Shown: positions 16,858 through 25,298 of the stretch, piece after piece
Layout of the letters: each line of letters opens with the position of its first letter
Position numbering within the stretch: position 1 is the stretch's first letter
NCBI RefSeq assembly: GCF_031177825.1
Contig: NZ_JAPSKE010000025.1
Location: forward strand, 1 to 64,000
Length of the DNA stretch: 64,000 nucleotides
Direction: 5' to 3'
DNA from: Paenibacillus sp.
GTDB lineage: Bacteria; Bacillota; Bacilli; Paenibacillales; YIM-B00363
Notes under the pieces: generated by a model
Seen by the model: the letters and a program-made list of their open reading frames with translations, nothing else
Databases searched by the model: none
Told to the model about the DNA's origin: nothing
Made by a program: the position numbers and the translations under genes

Positions 16858-18609
16858 CTATTCGTAAGGAAGCGAGACGCGGATGACGGTGCCGTTCCGA
16901 TCGGATCGTACGATGCTCAACCCGCAGCCTTCGCCGAAGGTAAGCCGTAATCTGCTATGTACGTTCCATAGCCCCAATTCCCGGCTGTCGCCGGGCCATT
17001 CGACCTCGCGCATCGAATCGAGAAACAACCGATTGTAACGATCCATGACCGCCGCTTCCATCCCGTGACCGCGGTCCTCGACATCGATATGGAACCGTCC
17101 CTCGTCTCCGATGCCTCGCACGGAAATATACACGGCTTCGAGGAGGTGCTTTTGGTACCCGTGTTTGAAGGCATTTTCCAACAGCGGCTGCAGCGTCATG
17201 GGAACGATTCGTACATGTGCGGCCACGTCGTCATCCAACCCGATCTCGACCTGCAGCTTCTCGAATCGTTCCGATTGGATGTCCAAATAATCTTTCATAT
17301 GGCTCAATTCCACGGGCAGCGGAACCGTCTTGGCATGGTTCTCCACGCTGTATCGGAAAATTCTGGCGAGCGACTGCACGATGCGGCTGATGACCGGGAC
17401 GTCCTCGACGATGGCGTGCGAGTTGACGATCTCGAGCGTATTGTACAAGAAATGCGGATTGATCTGATACTGCAGCGCCTGCATCCGGGAATCCAACTGT
17501 TGCAGCTCGAACTCCTTTTCCTTCAATTGAAATTCCCCGACCGTCCATATCAAGTTTTTCACTTCGGTCAGCATGGAATTGAATCTGCGGTACATATATC
17601 CGATTTCCCCGGTCTTCGTCTCCGGCGCGCGTACGTCCAGATTGCCGCTCTCCGCTCGTTTCATCATGCGTTGGATGACGAGAATCGAGTCCGTGAGCGA
17701 CATGGAGATCGTCAATGCGGCGCCCAGGCTGACGATCATGATGACGATGCCGATCGCGATCGTAATATTCCGCAATGCCACCAAGTCCTTATTGATTTCG
17801 GCAAGCGGGACTTCCGAGAAGAAGGTTAGCCGCGTCATGTCGGAATGAACATAGGTAACCAACAGGTTCCGACCGCTCGACCGATCGATGCGCGCCCCTT
17901 CCGCCTCGTTCGACGCCGATAGCAAATAAGAAGCCGGTACCGGCATCCCCCATTGGTCTTGCTCCGGATGAAATAAATAGTTCCCCTCGACATCCGAGAT
18001 CCAGATTTGACCATGCTCTCCCAGTTCCACGTCGCTGACGAAGGAGCGAATGGTGCTCATCTTCAAGTCGACGATCAGAACTCCCCAATTCATCGAGCTA
18101 GGACTATAAAACTTGGCCGCCATGGTGAGCAGCGGAACGCCGCTATATCGCTGCACGCCGATCAACTCGAACGTTCCCGCCTTCGCCAACCGATCGACAA
18201 TGCCGGGGAAGCGCTCCTCCGCGAACAGGTTGCTGAAGGTGGAAGTCGCGATTCCGTCCTGCGACACGACCGATAACCCGTAAATATCGGTTCTCCCGAC
18301 CATAAGACTGTCGAACAACTTACTCACCGGCAAACTGTACAGCAGACGCTCGTAGGGCCCTGCGTCGGATTGGTCGATGAATTCGGTCGTTACGGAACGG
18401 GATACGATCGGCAGCATTAAGTCTTCGATTTCCGTAAAATAATAGTCCAGCCGGTCGCTCATCTGACGAATGATTTGATTGCTTAGGCTGATCGTATTGT
18501 CCTGAATCGTCTGCGTCGACATCCGGTACCAGAAGAAGCCTAACGCGGCCAACAACGAATAGAGCAGAACGAAGCCGATAATAATTTTTTGGCGCAAGGT
18601 GAGCGTCAC
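16858..18609 (-). CDS. Sensor histidine kinase, YesM-like
   Basis: The 583-residue membrane kinase has one span at about 9-29, an extracellular Cache-like sensor region (30-280), a second span at ~281-303 and a HAMP linker to ~356. The His_kinase domain has the phosphorylated H386 in QINPHFLYNTLE, and a GHKL ATPase region ends in GLWNVHSRLRLTFGEGCGL. This is the standard partner of YesN-type regulators that sense sugars, perhaps via the neighbouring binding lipoprotein. The start is GTG at 18609 after a GGGGGGG run. Its promoter should lie in the 186-base gap upstream. Confidence 0.93.
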   Translation of the reverse strand: MTLTLRQKIIIGFVLLYSLLAALGFFWYRMSTQTIQDNTISLSNQIIRQMSDRLDYYFTEIEDLMLPIVSRSVTTEFIDQSDAGPYERLLYSLPVSKLFDSLMVGRTDIYGLSVVSQDGIATSTFSNLFAEERFPGIVDRLAKAGTFELIGVQRYSGVPLLTMAAKFYSPSSMNWGVLIVDLKMSTIRSFVSDVELGEHGQIWISDVEGNYLFHPEQDQWGMPVPASYLLSASNEAEGARIDRSSGRNLLVTYVHSDMTRLTFFSEVPLAEINKDLVALRNITIAIGIVIMIVSLGAALTISMSLTDSILVIQRMMKRAESGNLDVRAPETKTGEIGYMYRRFNSMLTEVKNLIWTVGEFQLKEKEFELQQLDSRMQALQYQINPHFLYNTLEIVNSHAIVEDVPVISRIVQSLARIFRYSVENHAKTVPLPVELSHMKDYLDIQSERFEKLQVEIGLDDDVAAHVRIVPMTLQPLLENAFKHGYQKHLLEAVYISVRGIGDEGRFHIDVEDRGHGMEAAVMDRYNRLFLDSMREVEWPGDSRELGLWNVHSRLRLTFGEGCGLSIVRSDRNGTVIRVSLPYE

Positions 18610-18795
18610 GGAACCCCCCCGATCACGGCAAGGAAGCGATTACATTACTGAATATTTTATATTATCCCTGTTGGAAACAAAAGAAAAGAGTGCGACCTGC
18701 CTACGCGGCGATGTTAATTGTATAAAAACCCCATGCAAGGACAAATTAAGCGCATTAAGAAGACTTATATCGAATAGGGAAGGAACCTGCCGACG

Positions 18796-19236
18796 ATGTG
18801 GTATCCATATGCATGTATTGGGGTTCTACTGCTGATCTTGTTAGTCATGCCGAAACATCTTACGGCTAAAGAAATGTATTACAGCGTTGGAATCATCGGA
18901 TTCGGCACTTGGGTTGGAGACGTATTGGTCGGAGATGTGTTTAAAGCTTTTCAAATCGGCCCATCCCCAAAAACTTATCTGATCGACCTTATTTTCATTT
19001 CCATCGTTCCGCCGGCCATCGGGTTGACGTACCTCAACTTTCTAGCTGTAAAGAAGACCCTGGTATATAAATGGTTATGGGTTGCGGTCGCTTTTCTCGC
19101 GGAATGGGGAGCCGTTGCATCGGGTTATATGGAAAACAAAGGGTGGAGAACATGGTACTCCATCCCTGTATTTATTTTCGTGTTCGTCGTCTTTTTACCG
19201 TGGCATTTAAAAATAATGAGAAACGAGCAAGGATAA
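18796..19236 (+). CDS. Four-span membrane protein, possibly CBO0543 family
   Basis: The 146-residue product has membrane spans at about 4-18, 29-45, 62-80 and 95-108, with a fifth near 122-140. The pattern of short loops and the KEMYYSVGIIGF / VGDVLVGDVFKAF region recalls the uncharacterised CBO0543-type membrane proteins of spore formers, though this is recognition from memory. Spore association is unproven. The ATG follows GGGAAGGAA. The sequence here is more AT-rich than flanking genes. Confidence 0.55.
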   Translation: MWYPYACIGVLLLILLVMPKHLTAKEMYYSVGIIGFGTWVGDVLVGDVFKAFQIGPSPKTYLIDLIFISIVPPAIGLTYLNFLAVKKTLVYKWLWVAVAFLAEWGAVASGYMENKGWRTWYSIPVFIFVFVVFLPWHLKIMRNEQG

Positions 19237-19299
19237 TCCCCCGTCTTGCGGAGAAAGCTAAACGGGATCATTTGCACCCGAAGAGGAGGAAGGAAATCC

Positions 19300-19512
19300 A
19301 TGAGCAACCGACTAGAAACGCTGAAAGCCGATCAAGCGAACTTTCTCGACAAGACGGAAGACGAAGTAAAAACCGTAGCTTCTACTGTAAGTTCCGACGC
19401 CATGAACGAGAATCCCGACTTAGAAGCGGTGGCAGCCTTTACGGCTCACGTCAATAAATACGACGTTCGCGAGGAAGACGAAGCTTCGCCTGAATCACCT
19501 GTAACCCATTGA
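19300..19512 (+). CDS. Small hydrophilic hypothetical protein
   Basis: A 70-residue acidic protein without membrane spans; it is not recognised. It contains a helical stretch (LETLKADQANFLDKTEDEV) and an acidic end (YDVREEDEASPES). ATG at 19300 is chosen because AGGAGGAAGGAA lies just upstream; earlier in-frame codons lack a site. It follows the membrane protein gene by 63 bases and ends before a hairpin, so the two may share a transcript. Confidence 0.5.
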   Translation: MSNRLETLKADQANFLDKTEDEVKTVASTVSSDAMNENPDLEAVAAFTAHVNKYDVREEDEASPESPVTH

Positions 19513-19528
19513 CCAAGCCTACGATATA

Positions 19529-19560
19529 GGAACAGGGCTCCCCGAAAGGAGCCCTGTTCC
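19529..19560 (+). terminator. Hairpin terminator after the small acidic protein
   Basis: A perfect 13-pair stem (GGAACAGGGCTCC / GGAGCCCTGTTCC) with a six-base loop. The T-run is poor, so termination may be partial. It also faces the convergent gene at 19598. Confidence 0.6.
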
Positions 19561-19597
19561 CCATCCGAATGAAGGTTTCCCCTCAAACCTCTCGCAA

Positions 19598-20038
19598 TTA
19601 CTTTCCATAATAATTCACGTTAACCCCTTTTTTGTGCATGATTTCCGTAACCCGATCCCGCAGCTCCGACTTCGGGTTCGCAATCCAAGTCGTGTCGAGG
19701 TGGGCAATGGCTTCTTTTCGCAGCACTTCGTATTTCCCCTTGAACTCGTTTACTTTCTTAGTCAGCTGCATCGTATGAAAACCCGAAGCGATACTGCAAA
19801 GTAAGGGGATAAATACGCGCGGGTCCCCGATGGAAAGACCGAGCACGTCGAAAGGATTGCGAATCGCAGGGGACACGAATCTTTGAAAAGCGAGAAACGC
19901 GAATGCCGAACAGGCGGCGAATAGGATACAAAACAATAAAAGCTGATTCTTGGCTCCATCCCATTTCTTTTTCCTTTTCGTCAACTCGTCCAACATTCGC
20001 CCCGTATCCTCCGAAACCTCAAGACCATGCCAAGACAT
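19598..20038 (-). CDS. Two-span membrane protein, DUF2663/YpbF-like
   Basis: The 146-residue product has two hydrophobic segments (about residues 31-50 and 72-88) flanked by a basic N-terminal region (LTKRKKKWDGAK) and a charged C-terminal half. The layout resembles the uncharacterised DUF2663 (YpbF) proteins of Bacillales; this is a tentative match. ATG at 20038 is preferred over one 33 bases upstream because it starts a compact domain, although its ribosome site (AAAGGTTGG) is weak. The upstream 75 bases are AT-rich and promoter-like. Confidence 0.5.
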   Translation of the reverse strand: MSWHGLEVSEDTGRMLDELTKRKKKWDGAKNQLLLFCILFAACSAFAFLAFQRFVSPAIRNPFDVLGLSIGDPRVFIPLLCSIASGFHTMQLTKKVNEFKGKYEVLRKEAIAHLDTTWIANPKSELRDRVTEIMHKKGVNVNYYGK

Positions 20039-20113
20039 AAGGGATCCAACCTTTCGACAAGGCTTTTCCAAATATATATTACTAGTTTTAGGTTTTCAGA
20101 ACTTTGGAACGCC

Positions 20114-20152
20114 AATAGAAAAAGGGCTCCCGAAGGGAGCCCTTTTTCTATT
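20114..20152 (-). terminator. Terminator of the groES-groEL operon
   Basis: An 18-pair perfect stem (AATAGAAAAAGGGCTCCC / its complement) with a GAA loop and flanking A/T runs on both sides. It lies 27 bases after the groEL stop and could work in both directions. Confidence 0.85.
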
Positions 20153-20178
20153 GCTATATTCAGGTTTTCTCAAACCTC

Positions 20179-21816
20179 TTACATCATGCCGCCCATGCCG
20201 CCCATGCCGCCCATATCCGGCATGCCGCCGCCTTGGCCCTTCGGCTCCGGCTTGTCGGCGACGACCGCTTCGGTCGTCAGGAACATCGCTGCGACGGAGG
20301 CTGCGTTTTGCAATGCGGAACGCGTGACCTTCGTCGGGTCGACGATGCCCGCATCGAACATGTTGACCCACTCGCCCGTAGCGGCGTTGAAGCCGACGCC
20401 GAGCGCTTCCTTCTTCAGGCGCTCGACGATGACGGAGCCTTCGAGGCCCGCGTTGAACGCGATCGTGCGAACCGGCTCTTCCAACGCGCGAAGTACGATG
20501 TTAACGCCCGTTTGCTCGTCGACGTTGTCGCCCTTCACGGCTGCTACAGCGTTGTATACGTTCACGAGCGCCGTACCGCCGCCGGACACGATGCCTTCTT
20601 CTACCGCTGCGCGAGTAGAGTTCAGGGCGTCCTCGATGCGGAGCTTACGCTCTTTCAATTCGGTTTCCGTCGCTGCGCCGACTTTGATGACGGCTACGCC
20701 GCCGGCGAGCTTCGCGAGACGCTCTTGGAGCTTCTCCTTGTCGAATTCGGAAGTCGTCTCTTCCAATTGCGCGCGGATTTGGTTCACGCGAGCTTGGATG
20801 TCGCTCTTCTCGCCTGCGCCGTCGACGATGATCGTGTTTTCCTTGGAAACGCGAACTTGGCGAGCGGAGCCGAGCTGGTCGACGCGAGTGGACTTCAGGT
20901 CGAGACCGAGCTCTTCCGTGATCACTTGCGCGCCCGTCAGAGCGGCGATGTCTTGCAGCATCGCCTTGCGGCGGTCGCCGAAGCCAGGAGCCTTAACGGC
21001 TACGCAAGTGAACGTACCGCGGAGCTTGTTGACGATAAGCGTCGCTTGCGCTTCGCCTTCGACGTCTTCCGCGATGATGAGCAATTGCTTGCCGGATTGA
21101 ACGACCTTCTCGAGCACTGGAAGAATCTCTTGGATGTTGGAGATCTTCTTGTCGGTGATCAAGATGTATGGGTTGTCGAGCACGGATTCCATCTTGTCCG
21201 TATCCGTGATCATGTACGGCGAGATGTAGCCGCGGTCGAACTGCATACCTTCTACGACTTCAAGCTCCGTCGTGAAGCCCTTGGACTCTTCGACCGTGAT
21301 GACGCCGTCGTTGCCGACCTTCTCCATCGCGTCCGCGATCAATTGGCCGACTTCTTCGTCCGCCGAGGAGATCGCCGCGACTTGCGCGATCGATTGCTTG
21401 CCTTCGACGCCCTTGGAGATCGCCTTCAACTCTTCTACGGCCGCGCGAACGGCTTTCTCGATGCCCTTGCGAACGACCATCGGGTTGGCGCCCGCGGTAA
21501 CGTTCTTCAGACCTTCGCGGATCATCGCTTGCGCGAGAACCGTAGCCGTCGTCGTACCGTCGCCCGCGACGTCGTTCGTCTTCGTAGCGACTTCTTTAAC
21601 AAGCTGCGCGCCCATGTTCTCGAATGCGTCTTCGAGCTCGATTTCCTTCGCGATCGACACGCCGTCGTTCGTGATGAGCGGGCTGCCGAACTTCTTCTCG
21701 AGCACGACGTTGCGGCCCTTCGGTCCGAGCGTGACTTTCACTGCGTTCGCAAGCGCGTCCACGCCGCGGAGCATCGAGCGGCGGGCTTCTTCGCTAAACT
21801 TGATTTCCTTAGCCAT
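20179..21816 (-). CDS. groEL: Chaperonin GroEL (60-kDa)
   Basis: The 545-residue subunit of the double-ring chaperonin folds cytosolic proteins with GroES and ATP. Visible signatures are the N-terminal MAKEIKFSEEARRSML, TLGPKGRNVVLEK, the ATPase loop NDVAGDGTTTATVLAQAM with catalytic-type aspartates, and AAVEEGIVSGGGTALV. The C-terminal Gly-Gly-Met tail (GGMGGMGGMM) is typical. It follows groES by 62 bases in the same operon and ends before a strong terminator. Confidence 0.99.
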   Translation of the reverse strand: MAKEIKFSEEARRSMLRGVDALANAVKVTLGPKGRNVVLEKKFGSPLITNDGVSIAKEIELEDAFENMGAQLVKEVATKTNDVAGDGTTTATVLAQAMIREGLKNVTAGANPMVVRKGIEKAVRAAVEELKAISKGVEGKQSIAQVAAISSADEEVGQLIADAMEKVGNDGVITVEESKGFTTELEVVEGMQFDRGYISPYMITDTDKMESVLDNPYILITDKKISNIQEILPVLEKVVQSGKQLLIIAEDVEGEAQATLIVNKLRGTFTCVAVKAPGFGDRRKAMLQDIAALTGAQVITEELGLDLKSTRVDQLGSARQVRVSKENTIIVDGAGEKSDIQARVNQIRAQLEETTSEFDKEKLQERLAKLAGGVAVIKVGAATETELKERKLRIEDALNSTRAAVEEGIVSGGGTALVNVYNAVAAVKGDNVDEQTGVNIVLRALEEPVRTIAFNAGLEGSVIVERLKKEALGVGFNAATGEWVNMFDAGIVDPTKVTRSALQNAASVAAMFLTTEAVVADKPEPKGQGGGMPDMGGMGGMGGMM

Positions 21817-21878
21817 CGTAAATTCTACCTCCTAGAATGTCTTGAAAATGCTTGTCCGTGCGTATGTGTAAACTGCGA

Positions 21879-22160
21879 TCAGCCGAGGATGGCGAGGATG
21901 TCGCTCTCCCGCATGATCAACAATTCGCGGCCTTCGAATTTCACTTCCGTGCCTGCGTATTTCGAGAAAATCACACGGTCGCCTTCCTTCACGTCGAGCG
22001 GAATGCGCTCGCCGTCTTTGTAGGCGCCAGCGCCGACAGCGACGACTTTGCCTTCTTGCGGCTTCTCTTTCGCCGTCTCCGGCAATACGATTCCGCTAGC
22101 CGTCGTCTCTTCTTTCGCGATGGCTTCGATGACTACGCGATCTCCCAAAGGTTTGATCAT
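21879..22160 (-). CDS. groES: Co-chaperonin GroES (10-kDa)
   Basis: The 93-residue lid of the GroEL folding chamber. It opens with IKPLGDRVVIEAI and has the mobile loop near residues 16-32 (EETTASGIVLPE), the GKVVAVGAG turn and the C-terminal LLIMRESDILAILG. The ATG follows AAGGAGG. It is first in the operon, and a CIRCE element lies in its leader. Confidence 0.99.
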   Translation of the reverse strand: MIKPLGDRVVIEAIAKEETTASGIVLPETAKEKPQEGKVVAVGAGAYKDGERIPLDVKEGDRVIFSKYAGTEVKFEGRELLIMRESDILAILG

Positions 22161-22208
22161 GACAAAATGGCCTCCTTCAAATATGGTTCTCCAAGGTTTC
22201 CCTTTTTG

Positions 22209-22235
22209 TTAGCACTCGCATGTGTTTAGTGCTAA
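22209..22235 (-). promoter_or_regulatory. CIRCE operator (HrcA site) of groES-groEL
   Basis: The inverted repeat TTAGCACTC-N9-TAGTGCTAA has one mismatch from the consensus (T instead of G at the first base of the right half). It lies between the promoter and groES. In Bacillota this element binds the HrcA repressor and releases it on heat stress. Confidence 0.95.
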
Positions 22236-22249
22236 CACTCACGATTCAA

Positions 22250-22278
22250 ATTTTACTCATTTCTCGAGACGATTTCAA
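22250..22278 (-). promoter_or_regulatory. SigmaA-type promoter of groES-groEL
   Basis: TTGAAA at 22278-22273, a 17-base spacer and TAAAAT at 22255-22250, read on the minus strand. The predicted start point falls just before or within the CIRCE element, the usual arrangement for HrcA control. Confidence 0.8.
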
Positions 22279-22344
22279 GGGGACAGAGCAAAATTTTTTC
22301 CCGTCTTTTGACACCTTCACCATTGTATCCTTCCGCACTATGCT

Positions 22345-22646
22345 TTAGTCCCGATCGGAAGGACAATCCGGCGGAAGCATCGGCACTTGATTTCGGTCGC
22401 TGATGCTGAGTTTTGCGAACATATTGCTGATATGATTTTTCACCGTATTCTCGCTGATCGCGAGTTCCGTCGCGATCTCCTTGTCGCTCATCCCGTAGTT
22501 GATGAGCCGGATGACCTCCTTTTCCCGCTTCGTAATCTTCGCGCTTGATCGTCCGCCGCTTCTCCGTCTTGTCCCTCCTTCTCGCCGTTCTCCGCCGCGC
22601 TCCGCCCGAGACAGGTCGTATCGATCGAGATGCCGAATCCCCCCAT
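22345..22646 (-). pseudogene. LuxR/GerE-type DNA-binding protein gene with a frameshift
   Basis: The C-terminal ~55 codons spell a clear LuxR-family helix-turn-helix (KITKREKEVIRLINYGMSDK ... ISENTVKNHISNMFAKLSIS) ending at a stop at 22345. Its frame has no start codon back to an upstream stop. The neighbouring frame has a GTG at 22682 and an ATG at 22646 after GGGGGAGGAGG, and codes for a hydrophilic N-terminus (MGGFGISIDTTCLGRSAAEN). Joining the two requires one missing base near 22540-22580. So the gene is either frameshifted in the genome or carries a sequencing error. The domain is intact otherwise. Confidence 0.6.
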
Positions 22647-22720
22647 CACCTCCTCCCCCTCGACCGCGGGGAAATTCGTCACCTGAAGCGGAACCGCGCC
22701 CCCGTCCAGGTGTCGCGCGG

Positions 22721-22893
22721 CAAATAAGGGAATAACATGTTCTCTATTTGCGCTCCCTGCCCCACATTTGCCTGAATAGGGAACATGAATTTACCTTATT
22801 TCGCTCGACGGCGAATAAGGAACATTCTTGTTCATGATTCGTCTCTTTTTGCCGGGTTTGTCGAAAATAAGGAACTTTCCTGTTCCCTTATAG
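22721..22893. repeat. Four degenerate copies of an AATAAGGAAC inverted repeat
   Basis: Imperfect palindromes of 26-30 bp start near 22721, 22774, 22813 and 22865. The best preserved are AATAAGGAAC-TTTCCT-GTTCCCTTAT and GAATAAGGAACA-TTCT-TGTTC...ATTC. Starts are spaced 53, 39 and 52 bases apart. They fill the otherwise gene-free stretch between the LuxR-like remnant and tatA. Confidence 0.6.
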
Positions 22894-22940
22894 CTGGTTC
22901 GCGAGTTCCGGAATGCACGCCTGCTTCCTTGCACGAAAAA

Positions 22941-22965
22941 AAGACGAGCCTCCGCAGCTCGTCTT
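22941..22965 (-). terminator. Terminator after tatA
   Basis: Stem AAGACGAGC / GCTCGTCTT with a seven-base loop, followed on the minus strand by seven T residues. It lies 16 bases after the tatA stop. Confidence 0.8.
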
Positions 22966-22980
22966 CTCATCGTGAAACTC

Positions 22981-23256
22981 TTATTCGGGCAATCGTTTGT
23001 CTTCCTTCTTCGCCTCCGCGACGATTTCGCCTTCGACGACGTTGCGCGGCGCAGCGGCGGTCGAGGACGCGACGCGGGAATCCTTGCCCGAATCCGTCTT
23101 GTCGTCGTCGTCCTTCAGCAGCTCCTTCGTGCCTTCTTTGAATTCGCGCAGCGTCCGTCCGAACGCGCGGCCGAGCTCCGGCAGCTTCTTCGGGCCGAAC
23201 AAAATGAGCGCGATCAGGACGATCAAGATGATGCCCGGCAATCCTATGCTTTGCAT
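22981..23256 (-). CDS. tatA: Twin-arginine translocase subunit TatA
   Basis: The 91-residue protein is a TatA/E pore component that lets folded proteins cross the membrane. It has a single membrane span at residues 6-19 (LPGIILIVLIALILFG), the FGPKKLPELGRAFGR hinge and amphipathic helix, then a charged tail. No tatC gene is in the window, so its partner must lie elsewhere. Genes for molybdenum cofactor synthesis lie directly upstream on the same strand, and molybdoenzymes are frequent Tat substrates. Confidence 0.93.
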   Translation of the reverse strand: MQSIGLPGIILIVLIALILFGPKKLPELGRAFGRTLREFKEGTKELLKDDDDKTDSGKDSRVASSTAAAPRNVVEGEIVAEAKKEDKRLPE

Positions 23257-23272
23257 GGCGGTACCGCCTCCT

Positions 23273-24289
23273 TTATTTGATCAATCCGCCGTAGCCGAGC
23301 CGGACGATGTCGGATCGTTCGATCCGCTCGCCGGCGCACACGCGGGGCAGGAGGACGTCGAACGAGGTGAACGGCTCGTAGATGACGGCGCCGGGCAAGC
23401 CGAAGATCGGCGTGCCGCCCGGCAAGTACCCGAACAGCATCATCGAGCCCGGCAGCATCGGGGTGCCGTACGAGACGATATCGGCGCCGGCTTTCTTGAT
23501 CGCGCCCGGCGTTCGGTCGTCCGGATCGACGGACATGCCGCCGGTGACGAGAATCAGATCGACGCCGCTCGCCTGGTAGTGTCGAATATGCTCGACGATG
23601 CTGTCCGTGTCGTCCGGGGAGAAGCGCTGCTCTACGACCTCCGAGCCGAGCGCCGCCAACTTGTCCCGCAGCACGGGGCCGAACTTGTCGTCGATGCGGC
23701 CGGTGAACACTTCGCCACCCGTCGTGACGATGCCCGCCTTCAGGCGGCGGAACGGCTTCACCGCGACGATCGGCGCGCCGTTCGTCCGGTAGCGATGCTG
23801 CTGCGCCGTCGTTTCGAAACGGGCGACGGTCGCCTCCTCCACGACGAGCGGCACGACTCTCGCCGCGGCGAGCGCCTTGCCGGGCTGCACGACCGCGTCA
23901 TTCACGATCGTGCTGAACACGACATGTTCGATCTCGTTGGCCAGGTGGACGAACGTCTCGTCGATTTTCGCCAATCCTAGAATCGTAGACTTCAAGCTGA
24001 CTTTGCCTTCGCTCGGCTCGGTCGTCTCGATATAATCTCCCGCTGTCGCGCGCGCCATTCGGATCGCGGCGTCCTCCTCGTGCACCCAACCCTCGGGTAC
24101 GTCGAGAATGTAAATATGCTCCTTGCCGATATCGAGCAGGAGCGGGATGTCTTCTTGGGCGATCGTATGCCCTTTGCGGAAGGCCCGTCCCTTGAATTCG
24201 CCCGGAACGATGCGCGTCAGATCGTGGCCCAGCCGCAGCCCGACCGCGTCCTGCACGCGCACTTCCTTCATCAGATGCTCGGGTTTCAT
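23273..24289 (-). CDS. Molybdopterin-binding protein, MoeA/CinA-related
   Basis: The 338-residue product carries a MoCF_biosynth (molybdopterin-binding) domain in its C-terminal half, with the motifs LKAGIVTTGGEVFTGRIDD, DLILVTGGMSVDPDDRTPG and GLPGAVIYEP. The N-terminal ~160 residues lack the full MoeA layout, so this is the shorter MoeA-related type whose exact step (cofactor insertion or repair) is unclear. The ATG at 24289 forms an ATGA overlap with the MogA/MoaB-type gene, and GGAGGA precedes it. The longer open frame upstream is only the shadow of that gene. Confidence 0.8.
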   Translation of the reverse strand: MKPEHLMKEVRVQDAVGLRLGHDLTRIVPGEFKGRAFRKGHTIAQEDIPLLLDIGKEHIYILDVPEGWVHEEDAAIRMARATAGDYIETTEPSEGKVSLKSTILGLAKIDETFVHLANEIEHVVFSTIVNDAVVQPGKALAAARVVPLVVEEATVARFETTAQQHRYRTNGAPIVAVKPFRRLKAGIVTTGGEVFTGRIDDKFGPVLRDKLAALGSEVVEQRFSPDDTDSIVEHIRHYQASGVDLILVTGGMSVDPDDRTPGAIKKAGADIVSYGTPMLPGSMMLFGYLPGGTPIFGLPGAVIYEPFTSFDVLLPRVCAGERIERSDIVRLGYGGLIK

Positions 24290-24780
24290 TCCTCCGGCGC
24301 CTCCTCTTGTCCCGACAAGCTTCTCATCGCCGCTTCGAGGTCCGCCATGATCGCCATCATCGCCATGCTGACGCCCTTCGGGCGGCTCGGCAGATTGACG
24401 ATCAGCGTGCTGCCGCGAAGCCCGGCCGTCCCGCGGAACAACGCGGACGGGATGCGGCGCGACGCCTGGTTCCCGCGAATGAGCTCGCCGAAGCCGGGAA
24501 TTTCCCGGTCGACGACTTGCCGCGTCGCCTCCGGCGTCACGTCTCGCACCTGCAGTCCGGACCCGCCGGTCGTCAGGATGAGGTCGGCTTGATGATATTC
24601 GGACATCTCGATCAAGGCGGCCATCACTTCGTCCATCTCGTCGGGCACCACCCGATCCTCGATGATATCCCCGTGCAGTTCCTCCTCCACCAGCTCCCGG
24701 ATGACGAGCGCGCTCGTCGACTCCCGCTCCCCTCGGGCGCCGCGGTCGCTGGCGGTCAGAATCGCCACTTTCCATCGCAT
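24286..24780 (-). CDS. MogA/MoaB-family molybdopterin adenylyltransferase
   Basis: The 164-residue protein matches the MogA/MoaB family that adenylates molybdopterin before molybdate insertion. Motifs include AILTASDRGARGERE near the start, DLILTTGGSGLQVRDVTPEA at about 69-88 and LIVNLPSRPKGVS near 128. ATG at 24780 is the family start; the preceding AGAGAGA is only a modest ribosome site. It lies 47 bases after moaC and is translationally coupled to the next gene. Confidence 0.88.
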   Translation of the reverse strand: MRWKVAILTASDRGARGERESTSALVIRELVEEELHGDIIEDRVVPDEMDEVMAALIEMSEYHQADLILTTGGSGLQVRDVTPEATRQVVDREIPGFGELIRGNQASRRIPSALFRGTAGLRGSTLIVNLPSRPKGVSMAMMAIMADLEAAMRSLSGQEEAPEE

Positions 24781-24827
24781 GGTCTCTCTCCCCCTCGTTC
24801 TCGCAGCCAAAAGGATGGCATCGCCGG

Positions 24828-25298
24828 TCATTCGCGGACGAAATCTCCGCTCTTGCCGCCGGTTTTCCGTTCGAGCCGCGTCGGCCCGATCGTCATCGCC
24901 TTGTCCATCGCCTTGCACATGTCGTAGACGGTCAGCGCGGCGACGGAGACGGCGGTCAGCGCCTCCATCTCGACGCCCGTGCCGCCCGTCGTCCGCACCG
25001 TCGCTTCGATCCGGAGCGTCTCCGCCCCGTCGTCGTCGAAGGCGACGTCGACCCCGGTGATGCGGATCGGATGGCACATCGGAATGACGTCCGACGTCTT
25101 CTTCGCCGCCATAATGCCGGCGACCTGCGCGACCGCGAGCACGTCGCCCTTGGCCGTCTTGCCGGCCTTAATCGCTTGCAGCGTCTCCGGCCGCATGACG
25201 ACTTCCGTCGTCGCCGTCGCCGTCCGTTCCGTGTCGGCTTTACCGGAAATATCGACCATCCGGGCGCGGCCTTGTTCGTTGAAATGCGTCAGCTCCAA
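24828..25298 (-). CDS. moaC: Cyclic pyranopterin monophosphate synthase
   Basis: The 156-residue enzyme makes cyclic pyranopterin monophosphate, the first stable intermediate of molybdenum cofactor synthesis, together with MoaA (not in this window). Typical motifs are ARMVDISGKADTER, AAKKTSDVIPMCHPI with the conserved histidine, and GVEMEALTAVSVAALTVYDM with the active-site acidic pair. It overlaps the end of the folate enzyme gene by ten bases, so the two are cotranscribed. Confidence 0.96.
   Translation of the reverse strand: MELTHFNEQGRARMVDISGKADTERTATATTEVVMRPETLQAIKAGKTAKGDVLAVAQVAGIMAAKKTSDVIPMCHPIRITGVDVAFDDDGAETLRIEATVRTTGGTGVEMEALTAVSVAALTVYDMCKAMDKAMTIGPTRLERKTGGKSGDFVRE

Noticed and set aside
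20233..22023. A 596-codon plus-strand frame opposite groEL
   Set aside because: It is the antisense shadow of groEL, a gene under strong constraint; there is no sign of a separate gene.
24290..24775. N-terminal extension of the molybdopterin-binding protein
   Set aside because: The added residues are an Arg/Gly-rich shadow of the MogA-type gene; the ATGA overlap start is better supported.
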